DNA from: Zymoseptoria tritici IPO323
Taxonomy: Eukaryota > Ascomycota > Dothideomycetes > Mycosphaerellales > Mycosphaerellaceae
NCBI RefSeq assembly: GCF_000219625.1
Contig: NC_018217.1
Span: 1,488,001-1,552,000, forward strand
Length of the DNA: 64,000 bases
Direction: 5' to 3'
Shown here: piece after piece, positions 11,612 through 20,785 of the stretch
Layout of the letters: every line of letters begins with the position of its first letter
How positions within the stretch are numbered: the stretch's first letter is position 1
Position numbers and translations under genes: made by a program
Notes under the pieces: generated by a model
Database searches by the model: none
Seen by the model: only the letters and a program-made list of their open reading frames with translations
What the model was told of the DNA's origin: nothing

Positions 11612-12432
11612 TCAACTTCTGATAATTTGAAATAAGGGGTCCTAGACACGACTCTGGAAACCCGAAGGGGTGGCCAGGTCTGTGACTCGGTATTGAGGAT
11701 TGCGAGGTATCGGAATTCTTGTAACTCCGGTTGCGGTGATAAGGAAGTTTGCGGAATTTGGCGATGGCTCGAGAGTGGAAGGAGCAGCAGTAGAGAAAAA
11801 GGTTCCAGGCTGAATGTCTCGATCAGGCAGCGCTTGAGTATCAATTCGAGCGATGCGCGCACTTCTCCGCGGAAGCTGAACCTGTGGGTGCTAAAGACGT
11901 AGCTTGGAAGCCACTTCTGCAGGAGGGTGAGAAAGTTGGGACATGTCCTCCATAGCGTTCAGCGATAGACCTAGCCCTGTCAAATGGTCTGGCTGCTGGC
12001 GCTGGTATGCGGGAAGCTGAACGTATGCTTTCCGAGCGTTTTGGGGGAGCGTCTCCTATGTGCGGAACCATAGACCTGGGGTCTGATTTTGGGTTTCCGG
12101 TGCAGCTGCTGGTTGGGATTCATGACAGTCGCTTTCTCTGGTCTCTAGCCATTCTTCGCCCGAATTCAGAGGCATAGACCTAGGGTCAGCCTGACGGCCG
12201 TTCGCCTCAGGAAGCGGGTCCTTTTGCCTTGTTGGATTTCGTCGTGGCGCCCGGCTGTCTGCCGGATTGAATTCCGGATCTGCCATAGACTCAGGCTCAA
12301 AATCACCATCGCTGGAGTCGTCATCTTCGGCTGATTCATTTGCCACCTCGCGCGCGCGTGGAGTGTGGGACTTCGGATCATGGACTGTCATAGTCGGCCG
12401 CAGCTGATCCTCGTTGTCTTGTACATTCACGG

Positions 12433-12580
12433 CTTCCTCGTACTGACGAATCTGCTCCGCGCAGTGAAGGAGGTTTTCTTCGTTGAGCCACTCGTTGTAG
12501 ATCGGGCCGAGATCCTTCCACTTCACGCAATACTGAATCTTCCTGCCGGACTTGCGCTTGGCAATGATGTGCTCGACGTA
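12433..12580 (-). other. Chromodomain at the integrase C-terminus
   Basis: Residues EYVEHIIAKRK, then CVKWKDLGPIYNEWL, match the aromatic cage and core of chromodomains. In chromoviruses this module guides integration to modified chromatin. It supports the chromovirus classification. Confidence 0.88.
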
Positions 12581-15500
12581 TTCGGTGGGGCGTAGGCCGT
12601 TAACCACGTCTATGTCTTCCGGGTGATTCGTGTTCGGTCTCTGGTATGGATCTGGTCCGTGAGGAGCTGGCTCGAGTTGAGCGACGGACACCACAGGGTG
12701 GAACTTCAGTCCGGCTCCGTGAGGTAGATGAAGTTCATATGCGAGTTTGCCCACTTTCTTCTTGATCTTGAATAGGCCGGAGCGTTGCTGGCTGTATTTC
12801 CGAGAGTTTTCTCCCTAGATGCGGTAGCTATGGTGGAGTCTAAGGTAGACGTAGTCTCCAGCGTCGAAGGATATACGCTTGTGAGTCTTGTCGTATCGGT
12901 ATTTCATGTCCACTGCTGCGAATGCGAGGGCCTCATCAGCTGCGTCGCGATATTGCTGGCGGAGTTTAGTATAGTCTGCAGGTGGGAGTTCGCGCAGGCC
13001 GATGAAGGCGTCAGTGTTGAGGTTGAAGCCGAACAGCATCTGATCGGGTAAGACTCCGGTGCTCGCGTTCTTCGAGCTGCCGATGTAGGAAGTTAAGGAT
13101 GGCAAGACGTCTGTCCAAGCTGCTTGAGGGTTAGCAGTTACGAAGTATCGAATTGCGATCTCAACGGTCTGGTTGGTTCTCTCACTCTGGCCGTCTGTCT
13201 GAGGGTGGTAAGCTGTTAATGCGAGCAGTCGTGCTCCTAACGCCTTTAGCAATCCGGTGAAGAAGTCCGAAAGCCATTTCGGATTACGATCTGAGATCAG
13301 CGCTCGCATAACCGACCAGCTGCGTTCTTAAATTGCTGTCAAGTAAGCATTCGCCCAGTCTCGAGCTGACCAGGTGCCCTTGCCGGGGATAAGCAGCACG
13401 CGCTTGGATTTCTTGCATGTAATAGTTAAGAGTAAGTCAAAGCCTTCATTTGTTGGGGGAAGCTTGACAATCCAGTCCGCGCATTAAACGTCTATAGGCA
13501 AGGTAGGTACGTCTATCGGGTGGAGAAAGCCGTGTGGGAGATGCCTCAAGGTTTGATTTGGTTTGCACGCGGTGCAATGGTCGATGTACTCTTGAAGGTT
13601 CTTCTTGCAGTGGCGGATGTAAAAGGTGGCGCCAATGCGGTCTAGGCACCTCTCAATGCCGGCATGGTGACGATGATCGTGTACGGCTTCGAAGATCTCG
13701 TGCTGGAGTGAGGGTGGTATGCACAAGCGAGGCGCGCGATTGACCGGATCGACGTAGTAAATAAGGCCATCCTCGGTGAAGAAGCGCAAACCCTCTCTCA
13801 GCCCTGAGTCTACGGCTGGGTCGGTGCCGTCGTCCAACATTCGCCATAGCTGCCGAGTGCTGACGGTGTCCGACTTCCTGCTTGTAGTGTGCGGTAAGAT
13901 GAGGATCGGCGGCTTGCCTTCTCGGGTGTAAGGACCGTGAACAAGCGGTGGTGGTTCGTTTGCGGCCTGTGTGATCGCGATGTCTGCTTCAGCGGCTACG
14001 GTTTCCAAGACACTCAGCATGCGACGCCATGGTTGGCTTTGGGAGTATCCGGATTTCACTTAAGCGATGAAGTCTGGTGAGAGGCTCAATATGGTATTGA
14101 CATAGTTGCTCGAGCTGCGGACCGCGGAAAAGAGAGCAGGTATGTCGTCCATCCATCCGAAACGGATGTCGTCCTCAGAACAGAAGGCTTGCTGGTAAAG
14201 TGCAGGAATCTCATCGAGGCCACTTGCATTCAGGTCTCTCGCTCGCTTTTCATCTCGCAGCCCTTGCAAACGCGACAGAGCATCCGGCGCCACATGATTG
14301 CGTCCAGGTCTGTACAAGATTTCAAGCTCAGGATACTGCGAAAGAAACACCGCTGCGCTGATTAATCTGCGGTTGAGTCTATCCGTGCTAACGGTAGTCG
14401 CGATCTGCGACTTCTTCGCAATCGCGGTAACGGCTGAGTGGTCAGTAAAGATCACCGTCTTCCTGGCTGAGTCTATGAGCTGTCGAGCCCGTCTCACAGC
14501 CCAAACGACTCCAAACAGCTCCAGCTCGGTTGGCCAGTATCTTGATTCTGCACCTGTAAGGGCGTGACTCGCGAAGCCAATAATCCGAATTTTGTGGAAT
14601 GGAAAGTTCTTCGCGCGGCGTAGCCAGCTTGTCGAGTCCACGAAGTCCACGAGCGTGTCATCTTTGCGAGGCAGAGCTTCAGCCTCTTCCCATTCTGGTT
14701 TCATATCTCCTTCCACTTGGTAGTACATCACTCCCACCCCGAACTCCGCTGAGCTGTCCACGTCTATGTACAGCGTCCAATCCGGGTCGAGGTGGTGCAG
14801 AAAGGTCGGCTTTTCCCAGAGTCGCTGCATTTCTTGCCATGCAATGTCCATTGCCGGTGTCCACAGCAGCTTCTGCGATGCTATGTAGGATTTGCGTTTG
14901 TGCCCTTTTGGAGGCGCTCGCGCCTAAGCGTCGACTTTTGCAGCGTGAAGGGGCTCGGTAATTGTGCCGTAGTATAGGATCTTGGACCTGAGGTAACTAG
15001 TGAGGCCGAGATACCGTTCGAGACCGGCTGCGTCTGTGGGCTTCTTAATATTCTTCAAGGCTGCAATGCGCTCGGCGTCGGTAGTGAATCCTACGCCGTC
15101 GACCATCTGTCCCAACAGACGGACGCATGGGAAGCCCACAAACGCCTTGTCTGGGGCGAGACTCACGCGCTTCTTATCCAGGCGCTTGAACATCGCTCGC
15201 AGATGGGTCTCATGTTCCTCGAGCGTGCGAGATCCGACCACCATGTTATCGATGTAGGCGTGTGCGAAATCCATGTCGCGCAGGAATTCGTCCATAATGC
15301 GCTAAGCGTGCTAAACGCTGTTGCAAAAGCCCATAGGCGCGACCTTCAAGAATTCTTGCCTGCGGTGAGAGTTGACAGTCAGTTTCCAGCGATCCTCCTT
15401 CTTAACCAGAAACTGGTAGAACATTGCCCTCGCGTCTATAACACTTATGTATTTGCATCCTCGAAGCTTCGCAATTAGCGATTCCTGGAGTGGAAGCGGG

Positions 15501-17301
15501 TAGGTGTCTTTCAGAACGAGCTTGTTCAATCCTCGAATGTCGACCACAACGCGAGGTTTCTGTTCGGAGTCGCCTTCCTTGTTATAAATCGTGCGCCAGA
15601 CGACGAACACTAGTGACGTGAGAGGTGTTGGGTCCTCAGTCCAGCCCATCTTGGTTTGATCGTGCAGCTTGTCGAACTGTTTGTTAACTTGTGTCTCATC
15701 TCGCTTTGAGAGCGGGTAGACTTTGCTGCTTAGCTTTTCTTTCTCCCAGCCTTCGATCAGGGTGATTGGCATATAACGGTGCTCTGGCACATCGATTGTG
15801 CTGTCTTCCCGCTCAGTCCAAAGATTCGGAAACTCCTTTACGACCTTAGCAAGGCGACGAGCTGCCTCGAGGTCAGCGTTGGTAGTGCAGATGCGCACAC
15901 CCTCGGTCGTGACAAGGTTGTCGTCATCATCGAGCTCGCCTGAGATCGGGGAGGTCAGGTCTGCGACTTGAGCTGCGAGACTGTAAGGAACGCAGCCGTC
16001 GATGTCGAGTTCTTGCACGGTTCCTAAGCGTTGCTTTCCCGGCAGTAAGATCGCCTAAGCGGTCAGGTTGGAGACTTCGACGCAATAGAACCCTGAGTCT
16101 ACGATGTGCCCGGAAACTTTCGCACCCTGGCGAAGAAAGGCGATGTCGGCTGAAGGTAGGGTTAGTACGAACTCGTAGTCTCGAGATAATTCGAGTGGCT
16201 GCTTAACTAATATTGGCACATAGCTCTTTAAGAAAGGTGGGAGCCAGACCGGATGCATAGACCTGACTATCTGAATGGTCTTGTTCTTCGCACGAGGCGT
16301 GACTAAGATGGGCATGCGAGTATTGCTGTTCTCTCTTATCAAGACTTCGCGCTTCTTCAGGTCGATGCAGAAACCGGCCGGTGTCATAACATCCATGCCA
16401 AGCAGGATGTTGTGCGGACAGTCTTCCACGATTTGAACCGGCCACTCAATCAGGCTAAGGACGGGCTCGTTGTCGCGGTAGGAGGGGAAATACATCGGCA
16501 AGTATCTCCATGTGTCGTTAAGTTTCTCGCCGCCCAAGGTTGTAAAGATGAGAGGTTTCTTCAGCCGGTGGAAGTCGTCTTCGCCGAGAGCGTCAAGCAA
16601 CTAGGACTTGTTGACCATGGAAACCATGTTTCCTGTGTCGAGACAGATGCGACGCATTTCACCATGCAGGGACAGTTTGCAGACAGCCTTAACGACATTG
16701 TATTTCCTGAAATTGTATAGAGCCTCATCCCCCACAGGGATATCGGCGCTGTATGGTATGATATCTAGACCTAAGTCTATCCCCTGGCTCTTGCTGAGTT
16801 CCTCCGATGGCGTGGACGAAAAGATCGCATCCCTGACCCGAGCTGCTAGTACCCGTATCGGTTCGTGTCCATCCGCAAGGAAGCTCTCTGCAGAGTCGCG
16901 AAAAGGGACCTGAGTCTTAAGGCTGGGGATAAATAGCTTCTTTAGCGTAGATGAAATCTTCGGCGTGAAAGCTGTTAAGGTATTAGGGTGCTCAGGTAAC
17001 GGCTCATCTGGATCTGTAGTAGGTAGAATAGTAGGTACGAAGGCTGGTTTGGTATTCGTATGCTGAGCTGATAAAGTGCGCTGTATCGCTGGTGAAGTGC
17101 GACGTGTCGCTAATGCCTTCGCAGGCTGAAGCGGAACGCTCAAAATATCCGAATGCTAGATAGGTAAACTGTCGATGATACTTTAATGCTGAAGTGAAGC
17201 TCGGTTTTTAGCGTAGTTGGCGATTAAAGGCTTCAATCGCTTGTCCTTTGTGTCGTGCCCGTGCTCTTGCGAGTTAGTGGAGACCGAGTCCTCCGCCAAC
17301 T

Positions 17302-19371
17302 CTATGCTTTTCCCGGTTTGTCACCCCCGTTCAGCGTGCGGTTGATGCGACGGCCGTCCTCATCCTTCGGGTGAACATCCTCGATGTGTGTAAACATCTG
17401 GTTCTTGGATGCGAAGAGTCCTCCACACATGTTGCACTTGGCTAACGGTGCGCCTGGCTTCACAGGCTTAGAAGCTTGTCCCTGATTTCTACGCTCTTGC
17501 TAGGCGTTCGCGACGTAGTAGGTAACTGGCTCTTCGGGGTAGGAGCCGGGCATAGAGGGATTGTGAGTATCGTGGTCAGCGGACCCCAGGTCTATGAGTG
17601 GGTTCTGCTCCGTTTGATCTTGGTAGTAAGCTGGCGATTCAGCACCGCTGGCAGGCCCAAGACCTATTATGCTTGCCCACTCGGTTTCGGCGGTTACTGC
17701 ATTCACTTCTGCGAAGTTGACGGGGAGTCTTGAAGGGCCTGTGATCGTCAACTGCGGTGGCTGAGCTGGCAGCGCTTGAGGGTGAGCGTTTGCGTTTCCG
17801 TATCGGTTCTGCGGGAAAGGGTTATTATTGCGATAGTTGTTGGAGTTGTTGCCGTAGCCTCCTCGGCCCCCTCGTCCTCGCGCAAAACCTCCTCCTCTCG
17901 AATATCCATTCGTGAATGAGGTTGGGTCTGGCATGCGGTTCTAAGTGAAGCCAGAAGTGTCGGTATTCTGGAGTTTACCTGCGAACTGCTGTCGGAAGAT
18001 TCCCTCCCAAGAGACAAACAGTGATTCCATCTTGTCGGTAAAAGACGTCTGATCGGTGATGTGCTGGATAGGTTTAGGGACCAGCAAACGGAGGGTGTTA
18101 TCGAGGTGGTTCCAAGCTATCATCAGAATCAGGTAGGGATCGGTGTGGCCGGCTTGGTGGGCCTTGCGGAAGAGTTCAAGCACGAACTCGCTTGGTCGCT
18201 TGCCGCGACCGATGTCGAAGATAGTGTATTTGGTGTGCTCGAGGTTAGACATTGCTCGCGAGATTGGCATCTTGAAAGTGGATTGCAGCTTCGCTTTCCA
18301 ATGCTCAACTCCGGGACCCTTACGCAGCATAGCACGAGCTAGTGCAGTAAGGCTGTAATTGAACCAGTCCTGCGCTCTTCCCATAAGGCACTGATTGATC
18401 GATAGACGTAGGGTGTCTGCGGAGTATTGCTGAGTCTTAAGAGCGATGTCAAGACGATTGGTGAACGTGAAAATGTCTCGGAAGTACGCAGCGCCCTTGT
18501 AATAAACCGTAGCGCCGCTGCTATAGGTTCTGACATCAAGGTTGGGATCGAAGTACCCGATCGATTCAGGTTTGAAGGTGATAGAGCGGCTACCGCCATA
18601 GTAGTCACGAGTGACCATGGCATTTTCGTACCCTGGGTCTATGCCTCTGCCATAGCCTTGGTCGTGGGCGCCGGCTCCGGGATCAGCAACACTATTCGGC
18701 TGGCAGGGCTGGTGCTGGGTCTGTGAGGAATTGAGGCCAGGTCTACCGTCATTCTGACCAGCTGGCTTCGGCGGCTACAGTTGGGCAGCTCGCTCCTCGG
18801 CTGTGAGGCCAGGTCTGTCCAAATTAGTAGGATTTTGCTGGTTGGGCTGATTGACGGTGGCGGACGCGGCACTCTGTACGGTGTTCGTGCGGTGATGAGG
18901 GCCAGGTCTTGAGGAAGCCGGGGCTGCTGGTGCGTTCTGCGGTGCTGCGTTCTGGGCCATCATGTTCAGCATAGCTTGTTGCGTTCTTACCATCTTGTGA
19001 ATTGCTTCGGTCAGGTCTAGCCCGAGGGCACCAGATCCTTCAGGTTGTGGTTCCTCGCGTGGAACCTTGGCCTTGCCGCTGCGGAGTTCAGCTAAAAGTG
19101 CAGCTCTGTGACGATCGGACTCTTCCTTCTCATCGAGGTATTTGTTCTTCCAGTACGTGGCTTCTGGGTCGACATCGTCCTCGCGAGGGCTGTCAATCTG
19201 ATCTTCCTCTTCTTCTTCATAAAGGCGAGCTGACTGCTGACGGCGGTGGGTCGATTGCTGCCGGTGGGAGGATTGCTCGGTGCGGCGAGCACGGCCGCTG
19301 CGGCTGGGGTCGCGGGAAGAGCTATAGACCTGGCTATCGTTTCGGTGCATGTTACCGGCTTGGTTGCTCAT
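17302..19371 (-). pseudogene. gag: Chromovirus gag with a C-terminal C2H2 finger
   Basis: Frame from the ATG at 19369-19371 to the TAG at 17302-17304, 690 codons including the stop, with TAG interruptions at 18775, 17941 and 17500. The first 200 residues are Gln/Ser/Arg-rich and charged (a run of five Glu near residue 51). A central block (about 17990-18620; residues AQDWFNY, FVLELFRKAHQAG) has the helical pattern of fungal Ty3/gypsy capsids. Then comes a Gly/Arg/Asn-rich stretch (GGGFARGRGGRGG). Near the C-terminus (17371-17436) is a C-x2-C-x12-H-x4-H finger instead of the usual CCHC knuckle. The frame is also open upstream of 19371 apart from a TAG at 19396 and a TAA at 19864, so gag may start earlier (first upstream ATG 20082). 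Confidence 0.8.
17308..17314 (-). promoter_or_regulatory. -1 ribosomal frameshift heptamer (gag to pol)
   Basis: The minus strand reads G GGA AAA in the gag frame, a canonical X XXY YYZ slippery heptamer, followed by GCA and the gag stop TAG. Slipping back one base gives Gly-Lys-Ser-Ile-Glu-Leu and enters the pol frame exactly where it becomes open. A short hairpin (GGAG with CTCC) is possible 13 nt downstream. Confidence 0.72.
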
Positions 19372-20688
19372 GGTTGCTCCGCGGTGTTGAGGAGGCTAAC
19401 GAAGGTGCGCAGGGACAATTCTCCGTGGAAGTCTAGACGCTGGCTGCGAAGCCGATGGAGTGGGTGTGTGGAAGTCCGATTGAAGCTCTCGATGGAAGTC
19501 TTGAAGAGCGTTCCTCGCGTAAGCGTTCGAGATTCGATTCAGGCTCTGAGTGCGAAGGGGCGGTGAAGTGGCAGCAGCGGCAGGTGAAGTAGCAGCAGCT
19601 AGTGTCTCGTTTGAGAGTGCGTTCACGAGTGACTGGTCACCAGCGGGCACAGATGAGAGGCTCGAAGAAAGAGGGCTCGGAGAGAACTCAATCGAGGTTG
19701 CTGGCGAGCTCTGTTCAGTGAGCAGGTTGACAGCGGCTTGGTAGTCTGGATGTCCAATCCAAGCTGCTGTGCGATCGAGGAGCTGATCGAGGGCCTCACG
19801 CGGCAACTCTGGCAAAGCTGACCACACTGACGGGAAACCGAGGGTGGTATCCGGCGCAACTGATTAGGAACGACCGCGGCGGTTCTGTTGTGGCGAGAGC
19901 TCAGGATTGTACCAGAGACGGATCGCTCGAATGCGGAAGAGATTCTTAATCGGAAAGTTGAGGACGCGAGCTTGATTCTGCGGGAATCTCTTCTGATGCT
20001 TAATGAAGTTCTCAAGGTATACGGCGTTCTTGCAGACTGTATGTTTGACTTCCTTGGATCCTTTAATCTTGCAAGCACGCATGAGTGCCTCTTTTCGGAT
20101 GCAGCAGCGGGCTTGCAATTGCGAAGGCTTGAGAATCGTGGCTCGAATTCTGCGATAGACCTGGGTCCTTCGATTGGTGTGACAGCGATGCCGGCAGATT
20201 TGATCGTGCGGGCGATTGAGGCTGTGCAGCGTGTACGGTCGAAGGTGGATGTCGCAGGGGAGAATGAGGAAGCCAGAAAGGTAGGTGGTGCTCGCTCTTT
20301 CCTCAAAAGTGCGGAAGGTGCGAAAGTCGAGACGGAAGTTGTGACGTAGCTGTTTACCTCTACTAATGGTAGGAGGCAGTGAAGCCGGTAGTGATGGTAG
20401 TGATTCCAGCTGTGGAGGTGTGCGGAAAACGGCCGAGACGTCGATAGACCTGGGTCTGAACGGCGCTGTCGTGGTGAATTCAGAGGTGCTGGATGCCGCC
20501 GAGTTCTGGTGACCGGTGGTTTGCGAATCGGCGTGGAGGGCGGACGTCGATTTGCTAGTGTAAGTGGATGCGCCGTGGAGAGTCAGGTCCAGGCTGTGAG
20601 TGCTCCCGTGGATCGCGATGGAACCGTCGTATTCAGGAGGTGGTGCCGAAGTGATTCAGCGATCGAACAGCATTCTCAGCTACCATTT
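19372..20688 (-). other. Long leader of the chromovirus, open in the gag frame
   Basis: Between 5' LTR and the chosen gag start. In the gag frame it is open from 20655 down to 19867, then interrupted by TAA (19864-19866) and TAG (19396-19398). The piece below an ATG at 20082 reads as plausible protein, with basic helical sequence around VLNFPIKNLFRIRAIRLWY. Either gag is about 235 residues longer at its N-terminus or the leader encodes a separate protein. Two copies of the dispersed motif (20155, 20444) lie here. Confidence 0.5.
20671..20685 (-). promoter_or_regulatory. Primer binding site candidate
   Basis: Three bases inside the 5' LTR the minus strand reads TGGTAGCTGAGAATG. The TGG start and position are right for pairing to a tRNA 3' end; the tRNA was not identified. 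Confidence 0.6.
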
Positions 20689-20780
20689 TGATGGATGAGT
20701 ACATTGTTGTTCTGTCTAAGCTGGTGGAGGCCAGACTGCTAAGGTAAGGTCGGAGGCATGACGTAGCCACTGCCGTATCA
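20689..20780 (-). repeat. 5' LTR (92 bp)
   Basis: Identical to 7407-7498, TG to CA, followed by the ATAGA duplication. Identity of both LTRs indicates a recent insertion or later gene conversion. Confidence 0.92.
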
Positions 20781-20785
20781 ATAGA
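20781..20785. repeat. 5-bp target site duplication of the LTR retrotransposon, right copy
   Basis: ATAGA, the second copy of 7402-7406. Confidence 0.9.

Larger units (their letters stand above)
11612..17320 (-). pseudogene. pol: Chromovirus pol (protease, RT, RNase H, integrase, chromodomain), RIP-damaged
   Basis: The frame opens at 17320, overlaps the gag end in the -1 frame, and runs to the TGA at 11612-11614. In order it encodes: retropepsin (residues CLDTGNMVSMV, about 16620); reverse transcriptase (about 15100-15800); RNase H (about 14150-14800, residues YIDVDSSAEFG and TDHSAV); an HHCC integrase finger (about 13570-13710); the integrase DDE core (about 13080-13480, ISDRNPKW and HPQTDGQSERTNQ); and a chromodomain (12433-12580, CVKWKDLG and NEWL). 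In-frame TAG codons lie at 17156, 16601, 16055, 15311, 15302, 14924, 12815, 12056, 11891 and 11642, and TAA codons at 17183, 14060, 13484 and 13328. The RT catalytic box reads YIDN instead of YxDD, fitting a TG-to-TA change. Not functional as it stands. Confidence 0.92.
7639..20460. repeat. Dispersed approx. 12-nt motif RTAGACNNRGGS scattered through the retrotransposon
   Basis: On the plus strand the motif starts at 7639, 7711, 7804, 8212, 8515, 8721, 9388, 9526, 10306, 10954, 11410, 11965, 12070, 12174, 12285, 16257, 18402, 19324, 20155 and 20444. Inverted copies lie at about 17583 and 18631, and weaker ones at about 9660, 13803 and 16091. Typical forms are ATAGACCTAGGG, ATAGACGTAGGG and ATAGACCTGGGG. 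Copies occur in leader, gag, pol tail, extra ORF and untranslated DNA, in more than one reading frame (often read as Ser-Ile or Ser-Met, at 8721 as Val-Tyr), so it is not simply a protein repeat. They are sparse in conserved pol domains. The function is unknown. Confidence 0.65.
7407..20780 (-). mobile_element. 13.4 kb Ty3/gypsy chromovirus with very short LTRs and an extra ORF
   Basis: Two identical 92-bp LTRs starting TG and ending CA, flanked by ATAGA duplications, enclose 13,190 bp read on the minus strand. The order is 5' LTR, candidate primer site, leader, gag, pol joined by a -1 frameshift, an additional ORF of 1,180 codons, polypurine tract, 3' LTR. Pol has protease, RT, RNase H, integrase and a C-terminal chromodomain, placing it among chromoviruses. 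The element is GC-rich compared with the surrounding hAT DNA. Each frame is interrupted by TAG or TAA codons only, the pattern of light RIP. It sits inside the hAT transposase gene, so it arrived after the hAT element. LTRs of 92 bp and a length above 13 kb are both unusual for fungal Ty3/gypsy elements, most of which are 5-8 kb with LTRs of 200 bp or more. Confidence 0.9.

Noticed and set aside
17233..17301. Gag extending to the TGA at 17233
   Set aside because: Sequence after the TAG at 17302 is not protein-like in that frame, while the -1 frame is; the TAG is probably the genuine gag stop.
7407..20780. TAG reassigned to an amino acid in the retroelement
   Set aside because: Several in-frame TAA occur too, host genes and gag itself end with TAG, and all changes fit RIP of CAG, CAA or TGG.
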